Below, piece after piece: positions 1 to 7,116 of a stretch of 39,701 nucleotides of DNA; positions within the stretch are counted from its first letter, which is position 1; each line of letters opens with the position of its first letter. A program made the position numbers and the translations under genes. Origin of the DNA: CAYJDR01 sp964368965. Its GTDB lineage: Bacteria; Chrysiogenota; Deferribacteres; Deferribacterales; Mucispirillaceae. Location of the stretch: assembly GCA_964368965.1 (NCBI GenBank), contig CAYJDR010000022.1, positions 1 through 39,701 on the forward strand, in the 5' to 3' direction. The notes under the pieces were generated by a model that worked only from the letters and a program-made list of their open reading frames with translations, ran no database searches and was not told where the DNA came from.

Positions 1-6
1 ACTCAT
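1..6 (-). CDS. Start of the next gene of the restriction-modification cluster (partial, 2 codons)
   Basis: Read on the minus strand, an ATG at positions 6-4 followed by AGT is preceded at good distance by GAGGTGA (about 12-18), a strong ribosome binding site. Only two codons lie in the window, so the product cannot be read. It follows hsdM on the same strand, so a second specificity subunit or the HsdR restriction subunit is the natural expectation, by inference only. Confidence 0.5.
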
Positions 7-30
7 CGTGTCACCTCATAACACTTTTGC

Positions 31-60
31 TATCGTATTGTTGACGTCAACAAAACGATA
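31..60. promoter_or_regulatory. 30-bp near-perfect palindrome after hsdM
   Basis: Positions 31-60 form an inverted repeat in which 14 of 15 position pairs match; the centre is TTGTTGACGTCAACAA. It lies 12 bp beyond the hsdM stop codon and 24 bp before the next start codon on the same strand. No T-run follows on the minus strand, so a simple terminator for hsdM is unlikely; on the plus strand a T-run begins six bases after it. It could be an operator for a dimeric regulator, or an RNA hairpin controlling the next gene. Confidence 0.55.
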
Positions 61-72
61 GCACATTTTTTT

Positions 73-1656
73 CTACAACCCCAACTCGTCCAAATACTTT
101 TGCATTTGCGCTTTTACGTCTGCTAGTTCTTTTTCTGTTTCTGCTATCTCGATATTTAACGCTTCGATATCGACTATCGCTTCTTCTTCAAACGTGTCTA
201 CATAGCGAGGGATATTCAAGTTGAACTCGTTTTCTTTTATCTCGTCTAGCGTTGCAACGTGGCTATATTTTTCTATCTCTGCGTTTTCACCGTTCACAAA
301 TTTCTTATATGTGTCCGTGATTTTTGCGATATGCTCGTTCGTTAAAGCGTTTTTAGCTTTCTCTTTTGCGAACTCTTTTGAAGCATCAATAAACAATACA
401 TCGCTTGTTGTCCTGCCACGCTTGAAAACGACGATACAGGCCGGAATAGACGTTCCATAAAATAAATTATCAGGCAACCCAATAACCGCATCTATCAAGT
501 TCTTTTCTATAATCGCTTGCCTTATCTTGCCCTCTGATGCACCCCTAAAAAGCACACCATGCGGAGCTACTGCCGCCACTCGCCCGTTGCCCGACATGCT
601 TGCAATCATATGCATCAAAAATGCCCAGTCGCCTTTGCTAGATGGTGGAACACCTAAGTCAAAACGTCGCCATCTATCTAAACCAGCATCCATCTTAAAA
701 TCTTTCTTTGTCTTAGCTTTCTTTTTATCAGTTTCTTCTTCCTCTACAGATACTTCACCGCCAGGATTGAAACCCTCTGCCCACTTATCCTTTGAAAACG
801 GCATGTTAGCAACTATGCAATCAAACTTCATCAAGTTGCCATCACTATCCAAGTGCATAGGATTTGAAAGCGTATCACCCCACGCTATTTTCGCATCTTT
901 TATATCATGGATAAACATGTTCATACGTGCCATAGAAATAGCCGAACTGTTCACCTCTTGCCCAAACATAGAAACCTTATCTAAGCCACCCTTACGGGCC
1001 GCCCTTATCAGCAACGAGCCAGAACCACACGTCGGGTCATAAACCCTATCTTTTGGTTGTGGCGATACGATTTGTGCCATTATCTCCGAAACCGATTGAG
1101 GCGTAAAGAAACTACCCGCCTTTTTGCCCGCCATGCTCGCAAACTCGCCAATCATATACTCATAAGCATCACCAATTATATCAGCAGGGACTTTATCATC
1201 TTTAATCTCTATTTGACTCGGACGTAAATCCAAATCAGAAAAATCTTCTATAAGGTTACGCAATAACGGGTTTTTCTGCTCCTTCTTACCCAAGTTCGCT
1301 TCACTATTAAAATCTATACCCCTAAAAATACCCGCTAAAATAGGGTTAGAGTCCTCTATACCTGTCAACGCTATACTAATCTTTGAGCCTATATCTACAG
1401 CATTCTTATGTTGCTTAAGATAATCAAAAGTATGCTCCTCTTTCAACGTAAACGGCAATAAACCAATCTGCCTTTCTAAACGTATGCCGTCATACTCTTT
1501 TTCTAGCTTCTCTACACTCTCTCTATAAGTGTCGCTCAAATACTTCACAAACAACATAGAAAGCACATAGTCCTTGTAGTTCGCAGCATCAATATTATCA
1601 CGAAACGTGTTCGCACCAGCCCACAAGGCCGATTTAATATCATCAAAAGTCGTCAT
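73..1656 (-). CDS. hsdM: Type I restriction-modification DNA methyltransferase subunit HsdM
   Basis: This 527-residue protein has the order of a type I M subunit. An HsdM N-terminal helical domain (about 5-170, starting with 'FDDIKSALW' and 'LSMLFVKYLSD') is followed by an N6-adenine methyltransferase domain. Its SAM motif I, DPTCGSGS, is at 207-214 and the catalytic motif IV is read as NMPF at 284-287; the usual form is NPPF. A charged insertion (about 303-322, rich in Glu and Lys) follows motif IV. The C-terminal part (about 490-520) is helical, as expected for contact with HsdS. The start ATG overlaps the stop of the upstream half-length hsdS gene in an ATGA, so the two are probably translationally coupled. 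The family methylates adenine at the site chosen by HsdS. No hsdR is visible in the window. Confidence 0.93.
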   Translation of the reverse strand: MTTFDDIKSALWAGANTFRDNIDAANYKDYVLSMLFVKYLSDTYRESVEKLEKEYDGIRLERQIGLLPFTLKEEHTFDYLKQHKNAVDIGSKISIALTGIEDSNPILAGIFRGIDFNSEANLGKKEQKNPLLRNLIEDFSDLDLRPSQIEIKDDKVPADIIGDAYEYMIGEFASMAGKKAGSFFTPQSVSEIMAQIVSPQPKDRVYDPTCGSGSLLIRAARKGGLDKVSMFGQEVNSSAISMARMNMFIHDIKDAKIAWGDTLSNPMHLDSDGNLMKFDCIVANMPFSKDKWAEGFNPGGEVSVEEEETDKKKAKTKKDFKMDAGLDRWRRFDLGVPPSSKGDWAFLMHMIASMSGNGRVAAVAPHGVLFRGASEGKIRQAIIEKNLIDAVIGLPDNLFYGTSIPACIVVFKRGRTTSDVLFIDASKEFAKEKAKNALTNEHIAKITDTYKKFVNGENAEIEKYSHVATLDEIKENEFNLNIPRYVDTFEEEAIVDIEALNIEIAETEKELADVKAQMQKYLDELGL

Positions 1657-2228
1657 CTATTATCTCCAAAAATGTAATTATTTAAAACCGTTCTCTCTTT
1701 CATTGACTCAAGGTTTATCAACTTCTCCATAAGCCTGTTCTTCTCTGACGAGAGAAACCAAATATTGCCAATAAGCTCTTGCTCACGCATCGAAGGCATT
1801 GGAATAGGTAGTTCACCCAGCATCTTATTGCTTATAGATTGCAAAGTGGTGCTTGTTTCCACTTTCAACATGCCTTTACGTATTACCTCATTCAAAACAC
1901 ATGCTAAATATTTCGCATCAACACATTGCTCTGCCCTTATTATAAACAAGTTGTTGTATGCATACAACTCTCTATCAACTTTATCTATGTAGTTCACAAA
2001 AGTTGGATTTATACGCCTGATCAATATATCATCACTCCTCACAAGCAACTCTTCATCTTTTATAAATTTATCTTCAATAACAGTATTGCCCAGAATGTTC
2101 CCCGATTGTAAGGTTGCATGAGTAATCCATTCAGCACTTTGTCTATCTATAATATCATTATCGTAAGGATACAAAAAACATAACTTTACTTTCGCAATAT
2201 CCTTTAGCTTTTTATAGCTTTTATTCAC
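1653..2228 (-). CDS. Half-length type I specificity subunit (single target-recognition domain)
   Basis: The 191-residue protein looks like one half of an HsdS. A short N-terminal lead ('KLKDIAKV') is followed by one target-recognition domain (about 15-135) and then the hallmark segment 'LGELPIPMPSMREQELIGNI' (about 137-156), which begins the conserved helix spacer. Normal HsdS proteins are about 400 residues with two recognition domains; this one stops after the first helix. Such half subunits can dimerise and read a palindromic site, but this could also be an accessory partner of a full HsdS encoded beyond the left edge. The start is GTG at 2228, chosen because AGGTGA lies just before it. 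The end overlaps hsdM by 4 nt. Confidence 0.8.
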   Translation of the reverse strand: MNKSYKKLKDIAKVKLCFLYPYDNDIIDRQSAEWITHATLQSGNILGNTVIEDKFIKDEELLVRSDDILIRRINPTFVNYIDKVDRELYAYNNLFIIRAEQCVDAKYLACVLNEVIRKGMLKVETSTTLQSISNKMLGELPIPMPSMREQELIGNIWFLSSEKNRLMEKLINLESMKERTVLNNYIFGDNR

Positions 2229-2241
2229 AATTCACCTATAT

Positions 2242-2273
2242 ATAAACAAAGGGCAGTCGCTACAATACTGCCC
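2242..2273 (-). terminator. Hairpin between the DUF3892-like gene and half-hsdS
   Basis: On the minus strand GGGCAGT (2273-2267) pairs with ACTGCCC (2257-2251) around a 9-nt loop, followed by TTTGTTTAT. This is a moderate intrinsic terminator or attenuator for transcription arriving from the small gene upstream; the half-hsdS start codon is 23 nt downstream. Its loop sequence, TTGTAGCGAC, recurs in the hairpin at 2680-2710. Confidence 0.6.
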
Positions 2274-2289
2274 ATCATCGTTAATAATA

Positions 2290-2574
2290 TTAATATTTAA
2301 TTAGTTCGCCAAGGTTGTCAGCCTTTTCTCTGTTAGCATCTGTTCGCAGATAGTTGTTCTCAACGACATGAACATACTCGCCTATCTGCCATCTACCACC
2401 ACGAAAATATTTGGTTCTAACAGTATTTGGATTTTGCATGACATAACGCACCATATCAGCCTTAGAACACTCTTTTTGCCCTTTAACATCAACACTGTTT
2501 GAGTACCTTAGTCGTTTTATGACAGGGTAGCGACCGTACCCTTGTTCTTCATGAACTTGATCAATATAAATCAT
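2290..2574 (-). CDS. Small DUF3892-like protein
   Basis: The 94-residue protein ends in 'YLRTDANREKADNLGELIKY' (75-94), which matches my memory of the DUF3892 signature (YLRTDxN...DNLG). No function is established for that family. It has no signal peptide or membrane segment and is rich in charged residues, so a cytoplasmic protein is expected. The ATG is preceded by AAGGAG six bases upstream. A promoter-like pair of hexamers lies at 2591-2619 and a hairpin with a T-rich tail at 2242-2273, so it may be its own transcription unit between the restriction genes and the IetA/IetS pair. A role in defence is suggested only by location. Confidence 0.75.
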   Translation of the reverse strand: MIYIDQVHEEQGYGRYPVIKRLRYSNSVDVKGQKECSKADMVRYVMQNPNTVRTKYFRGGRWQIGEYVHVVENNYLRTDANREKADNLGELIKY

Positions 2575-2590
2575 ATATTGCTCCTTTTTA

Positions 2591-2619
2591 ATAATATTTA
2601 GACAATAATATCTTTACAA
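2591..2619 (-). promoter_or_regulatory. Candidate promoter of the DUF3892-like gene
   Basis: On the minus strand TTGTAA (2619-2614) and TATTAT (2596-2591) are separated by exactly 17 bp, and the start codon is 16 bp beyond the second hexamer. The spacing and match to sigma-70 consensus are fair; the leader would be very short. Confidence 0.4.
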
Positions 2620-2679
2620 AAGGCACATCATTATGATAGATTGATTTTCTCAGGATCATCATTAATAATGATGTACATT

Positions 2680-2715
2680 GCCCTTATATGTTGTAGCGAC
2701 ATATAGGGGCTTTTT
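2680..2715 (+). terminator. Intrinsic terminator on the plus strand
   Basis: GCCCTTATATGT (2680-2691) pairs with ACATATAGGGGC (2699-2710), with one G-T wobble, around the loop TGTAGCG, and is followed by five Ts. By orientation it ends plus-strand transcription, yet no plus-strand gene is visible before it. The 317-bp stretch 2575-2891 otherwise holds only the candidate promoter of the small gene, a short palindrome (CGCCATGATGGCG at 2812-2824) and a very AT-rich tract after ietS. An unannotated small RNA, or a stop for antisense transcription, is possible. Confidence 0.6.
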
Positions 2716-2891
2716 CGTTTGCTGCAAGACATGCACCTTGCCTATAAGTAAACCTTAGCACATTTCGGTATGCAATACAAGATATTTCTTAACACGCCTC
2801 GCTTTTACAAAACGCCATGATGGCGATAATTGTGCAATAAAATGATATTTTTTATTATTTTTTAATATTATTTGATATTTTTTATCAAAAA

Positions 2892-5111
2892 TCAATCTTC
2901 AAACTTAACCTCTTCTTCTGCCAAGTTGTGTATATCAATTCTTGATTGGATATCAATCTCATTCACAAGCCAGCCTTGTGCCTGACAAAGCTGTTTAAAA
3001 TCGGCAATGCGATTTTTACCAAACAATTCTTTCAACGTGATAACTACTCCAAAATTTAAACCCTTGCCATGCTTTATACTCAAACGCTCAAGCGAACGGA
3101 CAGACAGCCCCCATTGCTTCCTATCATAGACACTAACAGGTCGCTTTCTTCCTGTATCAACTTCTAGTAAATTTTTCACATTATCCCATTTTCGATAAAG
3201 CTCCCTCGCATTACCTTCATACAAATGAGATGAACTATTGTTATTTGCTTTCTTAGCAATAGGTTTTATTTTACCCTTATCGTCAATACGCCCAAAAGAG
3301 AACTCAAACTCAGTATTTGTGTAGTCTACACCTTGATTTCTCGAACACGCAGGAAAATAGCACATCGTAGCTTTAGCAATGTATGGGTATTTATCATCTT
3401 TCTTAGGAACAGGAAGTCTATATGTATAGGTCGTATGCTCCTCTGACGCACCCGATATAACAAAACGTATTTCGTTATCTGCCGACTTTACTATGTTGTT
3501 TATATGTACTGGCACAATCCCATAACCTTGATATATGCTATCCTGCTCGCTGTTTCCTTCCCAATCTAATGCGGAATGGATAAGCAACGCTTTCGCCACT
3601 TCTCTATTTATTCCTAATATGTTTATCATATATGCAAGTTTCCTCGCTATCCATGGTGCTGCAAATGATGTACCACAAACAAACGCTTCACCTGTTGGAG
3701 TACAAACTCTTATTCTATCTTTTTTATCACCACCAAAATACGCTACATCAGGCTTTGTGAAAAAAGATAATACTGGACCTCTACGTGAATACGAAGCCTT
3801 GTTCATCTCACTATCAACAGCGTTTACAACTATTGAGTTAATTGAATCAGCTGGCGAACCTATATATTTATCTGACTCACCAGTTGATAAGTTTGTACCA
3901 GCTACGACAAATGTTATATCGTTCTCATGCTGCAATTTATCTAAAAATGCCGCCTCTGGAGATATGAAACTAGGATGAATTTCCTTCATCGAACCTAATG
4001 ACAAATTCCACACCTTGATGTCTTTGTGTTGCCTAACGATTTCCTCAATATTCTTCATAATCGTAAACGAGCTAAATCGACCATTAACTGCAACACCAAA
4101 ATGGCGAACCCTAAACCTACCACAACCATCATCCAAATGCGGATTAGAAGCAACGCCATCAACGATAATCGAAGAAACAGCCGTACCATGCTCATAATCC
4201 TCTGGATTTATATCAAAGCTAGGGTCAACCATATTGTGAAACTCTACCCAGTCAGAAAAATATACGTTTTCATCAAAAAGCGTATCAATTACACCTATCA
4301 CAGGCTCATTTTTCGGACTTGGGATTGTGATAGCGCAATCTCCAATAGTATCAATATCACTTTTTGTAAGTTGTGATAAATCCCTAACACCCATCGCAAT
4401 AAGGTAAGGAGCTTTAGACTTCAATATCGCAATTTGGTCTGGGTCTAGAAAAAGTGTCGTATTATCAATTATCCTCGTTGGAAAAATCTTTATACCTATG
4501 CTCTCTAGCAACTTACGAGTGTCTGTATTTGTATCGTATATTGTTACAAGCGCATCACTCGCAAACTCATCGTCGTTTACCTCTAAATAGAAACTCTCAA
4601 TGTAGTAACTATCAATAACAAGCTGAACAAACTTTGAACGTGAAATGCCATCAAGAGTCAAAGACTTCTCTTTATTAATTTGAACAATATCATTATAAGA
4701 TAGTGTCGAGTTAAAGATATTATCTAAAGCCCAAATACTAATCTTAAACATACTTATTGCCTTTTCTAGCAATACCATATCCACATAATGCGTGATAATA
4801 TGCTTCGGCTTATCACCCTTTGAAAATTTTGCACCAACGATAGTATCATTGGCACTAACTTTACTTGTAGAAAATATGGCTGATAGTCGCCTGCTTTTTG
4901 CAACAACATCTCTATACTGCGCTTGAACTAGCACACCTGTAAAATATTTATCCTCACGAAGCCATGAGGAACGAAGTGTTTCTAACTCACCTAATAGTTT
5001 ACGTAAGTGATCACTACTAACATGCTTACCATTCGGAAGATTTACCGCACCGCCACCTTGAGGTGCTGACCTTGAATCTAACGTACCTTTTAGCTGTAAT
5101 ATATTATTCAT
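2892..5111 (-). CDS. ietS: Subtilisin-like serine protease, IetS-type defence component
   Basis: This S8-family protease has about 739 residues from the preferred ATG. Numbered from that ATG, the catalytic residues are Asp276 ('VIDT'), His308 ('HGTAVSSI'), the oxyanion Asn407 ('VVAGTN') and Ser482 ('GTSFAAPW'). A long N-terminal region (1-270) precedes the protease and a C-terminal region of about 200 residues follows it. There is no signal peptide, so it should act in the cytoplasm, unlike most secreted subtilases. The ATG at 5111 follows GGCGGTG at good distance; a GTG at 5120 is an alternative. The gene overlaps the 3' end of the AAA+ ATPase gene by 8 bp. ATPase-subtilase pairs of this kind are known as IetAS, first linked to plasmid incompatibility and later to phage defence. 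The pairing is seen in the sequence; the defence role is inferred. Confidence 0.82.
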   Translation of the reverse strand: MNNILQLKGTLDSRSAPQGGGAVNLPNGKHVSSDHLRKLLGELETLRSSWLREDKYFTGVLVQAQYRDVVAKSRRLSAIFSTSKVSANDTIVGAKFSKGDKPKHIITHYVDMVLLEKAISMFKISIWALDNIFNSTLSYNDIVQINKEKSLTLDGISRSKFVQLVIDSYYIESFYLEVNDDEFASDALVTIYDTNTDTRKLLESIGIKIFPTRIIDNTTLFLDPDQIAILKSKAPYLIAMGVRDLSQLTKSDIDTIGDCAITIPSPKNEPVIGVIDTLFDENVYFSDWVEFHNMVDPSFDINPEDYEHGTAVSSIIVDGVASNPHLDDGCGRFRVRHFGVAVNGRFSSFTIMKNIEEIVRQHKDIKVWNLSLGSMKEIHPSFISPEAAFLDKLQHENDITFVVAGTNLSTGESDKYIGSPADSINSIVVNAVDSEMNKASYSRRGPVLSFFTKPDVAYFGGDKKDRIRVCTPTGEAFVCGTSFAAPWIARKLAYMINILGINREVAKALLIHSALDWEGNSEQDSIYQGYGIVPVHINNIVKSADNEIRFVISGASEEHTTYTYRLPVPKKDDKYPYIAKATMCYFPACSRNQGVDYTNTEFEFSFGRIDDKGKIKPIAKKANNNSSSHLYEGNARELYRKWDNVKNLLEVDTGRKRPVSVYDRKQWGLSVRSLERLSIKHGKGLNFGVVITLKELFGKNRIADFKQLCQAQGWLVNEIDIQSRIDIHNLAEEEVKFED

Positions 5112-6150
5112 GTTTATCACCGCCTATCTCTCGAGAAACTTGGCTTTTTGAAATACCTGTGAGCTTTTCAATTTCTCTAACAGTAAAATTATTCGTTTGT
5201 AGATATTTTAAATCTTTCAACTTATCACCATAACCTAAACTACTAAACAACTTACGCAAATAATCAAACTCTTGCGATGAATCACTAAATGCAAGAGATG
5301 TCTTAATGATATTTTTTAATTCACCAGGGTAAGGAATTATGTTAGCCTGCGATAATATTTTACGAAACAGTCGCATATCTCTGCCAACATCAAACTTAGG
5401 CAACAAACCGTTCAGAATAGACTCCGCAACATCAACCAAATCTTCTTTTTCGTACCTGTTAAAATCAACAATAAAATCAAAACGCCTTATTAGTGCTTTA
5501 TCGAAAGCATCATAAAGATTAGTTGTTGCAATCAATACTATCTTATCGTTAAGATTATCTAGGCCTTTTAGAATAGCCGAAGTGGCTCTACCCATCTCAC
5601 GCACATCGTTTCTATTTACCCTATCAACAGCTAATGCATCAATCTCATCAAACAATATTATAACTTTTTGAGGTTGGGAAATTTGGTGAATTTCATCAAA
5701 CAACTGGGCTATATTTTTTGCCGTTTGCCCTAACTTACTGTCAATAATGGACTCAAAATCGACTATAAATAGCTCTCTTTCAAGAATACGGGCGACGTTT
5801 TTTGATGTCTCTGTTTTACCTGTGCCAGGTGCTCCTTGAAACAAGAACTTATGTATGCCAACGTTTTTTGAGACAGCATTCACTATGCCTATAACATCAT
5901 CTGCTATCGCATCAGGTAGCGGCAAAGAAGATGTTGCTGTATCGACTTTAGTAAAATAAGAAGATGAACTATCAGAAATCTGAGGAACAAACGTATTGAC
6001 ATCAGACAATACAGACATGATATACTCTGCAAGTTGATGATTGCCCGTAGAATCAAAATAATTAGCTATTTCATAAGCTTCTGCCCTAAACGCAGGATCA
6101 TTATTTTCTGCATGGTATTTTATCAAGTTTAGTATGTTTTTCTTTTTCAT
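5104..6150 (-). CDS. ietA: AAA+ ATPase with C-terminal helix-turn-helix, IetA-type defence component
   Basis: The 348-residue protein has a helical N-terminal region (1-75) and an AAA+ module with Walker A GAPGTGKT (106-113), Walker B ILFDEID (165-171), sensor 1 ATTN (208-211) and arginines at 222-223 ('ALIRRFD'). It ends in a short helix-turn-helix-like segment (about 322-344, 'TVREIEKLTGISKSQVSREI'). The AAA+ part resembles FtsH/spastin-like ATPases; in IetAS systems the ATPase is thought to control or feed the partner protease. The gene is first in a two-gene unit with the subtilase, has a GAGGG ribosome binding site, and follows a strong promoter with two identical 14-bp boxes. The terminal HTH could make the protein its own repressor, which is my inference. 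Confidence 0.85.
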   Translation of the reverse strand: MKKKNILNLIKYHAENNDPAFRAEAYEIANYFDSTGNHQLAEYIMSVLSDVNTFVPQISDSSSSYFTKVDTATSSLPLPDAIADDVIGIVNAVSKNVGIHKFLFQGAPGTGKTETSKNVARILERELFIVDFESIIDSKLGQTAKNIAQLFDEIHQISQPQKVIILFDEIDALAVDRVNRNDVREMGRATSAILKGLDNLNDKIVLIATTNLYDAFDKALIRRFDFIVDFNRYEKEDLVDVAESILNGLLPKFDVGRDMRLFRKILSQANIIPYPGELKNIIKTSLAFSDSSQEFDYLRKLFSSLGYGDKLKDLKYLQTNNFTVREIEKLTGISKSQVSREIGGDKHE

Positions 6151-6178
6151 TTTTGTACCCTCTTATACTGTCAATTAC

Positions 6179-6220
6179 AATATAATACACTTGGGACAAA
6201 ATGTCAACACTTGGGACAAA
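6179..6220 (-). promoter_or_regulatory. ietA promoter with two direct-repeat operator-like boxes
   Basis: On the minus strand TTGACA (6207-6202) and TATATT (6184-6179) are spaced by 17 bp, a near-consensus sigma-70 promoter 28 bp before the ietA start codon. Two perfect copies of TTTGTCCCAAGTGT lie at 6220-6207 and 6200-6187, 20 bp apart. One copy abuts the -35 hexamer and the other fills the spacer. A protein bound there would block RNA polymerase. Confidence 0.75.
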
Positions 6221-6250
6221 TATATTAAATTTTATTTAAGATTAGCTATA

Positions 6251-6322
6251 ACATGTTAAAAATAATCAAAATCTTTAACATGTTTGATGTGATATGTTAA
6301 AAATATTGCAATTCTTTAACAC
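6251..6322. promoter_or_regulatory. Two tandem TGTTAAA-N13-TTTAACA dyads
   Basis: The first dyad has 10-bp arms, ACATGTTAAA (6251-6260) and TTTAACATGT (6274-6283). The second has 7-bp arms, TGTTAAA (6294-6300) and TTTAACA (6315-6321). Each has a central spacer of about 13 bp, and the copies are 41 bp apart, about four helical turns, so both face the same side. They lie between the Fic remnant and the ietA promoter and look like binding sites of a dimeric regulator. Confidence 0.5.
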
Positions 6323-6400
6323 GTATAGGGCAATTAGTCGCAAGGTTACAGTTTTATCATCATATTCAGTTGCCGAGATTTTCTCGATAACTGCGTTCAT
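6275..6400 (-). CDS. Possible 41-residue ORF coupled to the Fic remnant
   Basis: An ATG at 6400 overlaps the stop codon of the Fic C-terminal fragment (ATGA) and opens 41 codons beginning MNAVIEKISATEYDDKTV. The overlap is the usual sign of translational coupling, and the first 20 residues look protein-like. The second half runs into the dyad repeats at 6251-6322, so the 3' end may be accidental. I recognise no family. It may be a remnant of the gene that once followed fic. Confidence 0.3.
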   Translation of the reverse strand: MNAVIEKISATEYDDKTVTLRLIALYVLKNCNIFNISHQTC

Positions 6401-6879
6401 TTATCCAACCTATACTTTCTACCCTTATTTTCACCAACTGCAATTAACGCACCAACTTTAACGAGTTTTGCGAAGTATTTTTTGACACTTTCTGCTGATT
6501 TGCCGCTCAGGATTTGTGCTTGAGCGTTATCAATAAATTCTTCTGTTTGTAGATATGTTTCGATCATTTTTAAAAATTTCAATTCTGGTTTCGACAATAT
6601 ATCGGTAAATTTATCGGTAATTTTGCTTTCTATATCGGTAATTTTACCGATTTTTAAGTCCTCGCTATTAAGCACATGATTACCACCCAACAACAAGTTA
6701 TCGAAAAATTTATCAAGATAGATTGAGCTTTTAAATACATTTGCTTTTAAGTTTTGATAGTTTGCACGAACTAAAGCATCTCTAAAATATTTTGAGTGCA
6801 AATAGAACAAGGCGTTATCAGCATCAAAGCCAAGCGTACGCAAATACTTTATAATAAACACGGCTACAGCTCTTGTGTT
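6397..6879 (-). pseudogene. C-terminal remnant of a Fic-domain protein
   Basis: The reading frame encodes about 160 residues of the back end of a Fic protein. It begins at 'NTRAVAVF', the end of the family's HPFxxGNxR catalytic motif. It continues with the conserved 'YFRDALVRANYQN' and 'FDNLLLGG' stretches, then a winged-helix tail (about 90-150). A TGA stands directly before 'NTR', and upstream the expected 'F-R-E-G' can be seen only out of frame (CGTGAA then ACACAAGA), as if about 4 bp had been lost inside the motif. The N-terminal half, including the catalytic His, is missing. A GTG at 6861 could start a 154-residue wHTH protein, so a residual regulator cannot be excluded. Intact Fic enzymes AMPylate target proteins and often act as toxins. 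Confidence 0.72.
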
Positions 6880-7116
6880 TCACGAGCATAATTTCACGAG
6901 AGTAGTCCCATGCTTTATTTTTCAATTGCATGTTTTATGATTTTATACTTTAATATACTTGTAATTCAGTATGTTTTCTTATTAGCTCTAAAAAACATTA
7001 AACCCTATTTATTGTTGACATATGTGGATTTTAGGAGATGAAGTAGTATATTTGAGTCTATTGTAAATTTTTGTGCCAATGCCCTTCTTTGGTTTTTTGG
7101 TAAATATGGCGAATTT

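Noticed and set aside
2668..2706. 12-codon mini-ORF (MMYIALICCSDI) running into the plus-strand terminator hairpin
   Set aside because: No ribosome binding site, no regulatory codon run, and the stop falls within the stem; likely chance in a structured sequence.
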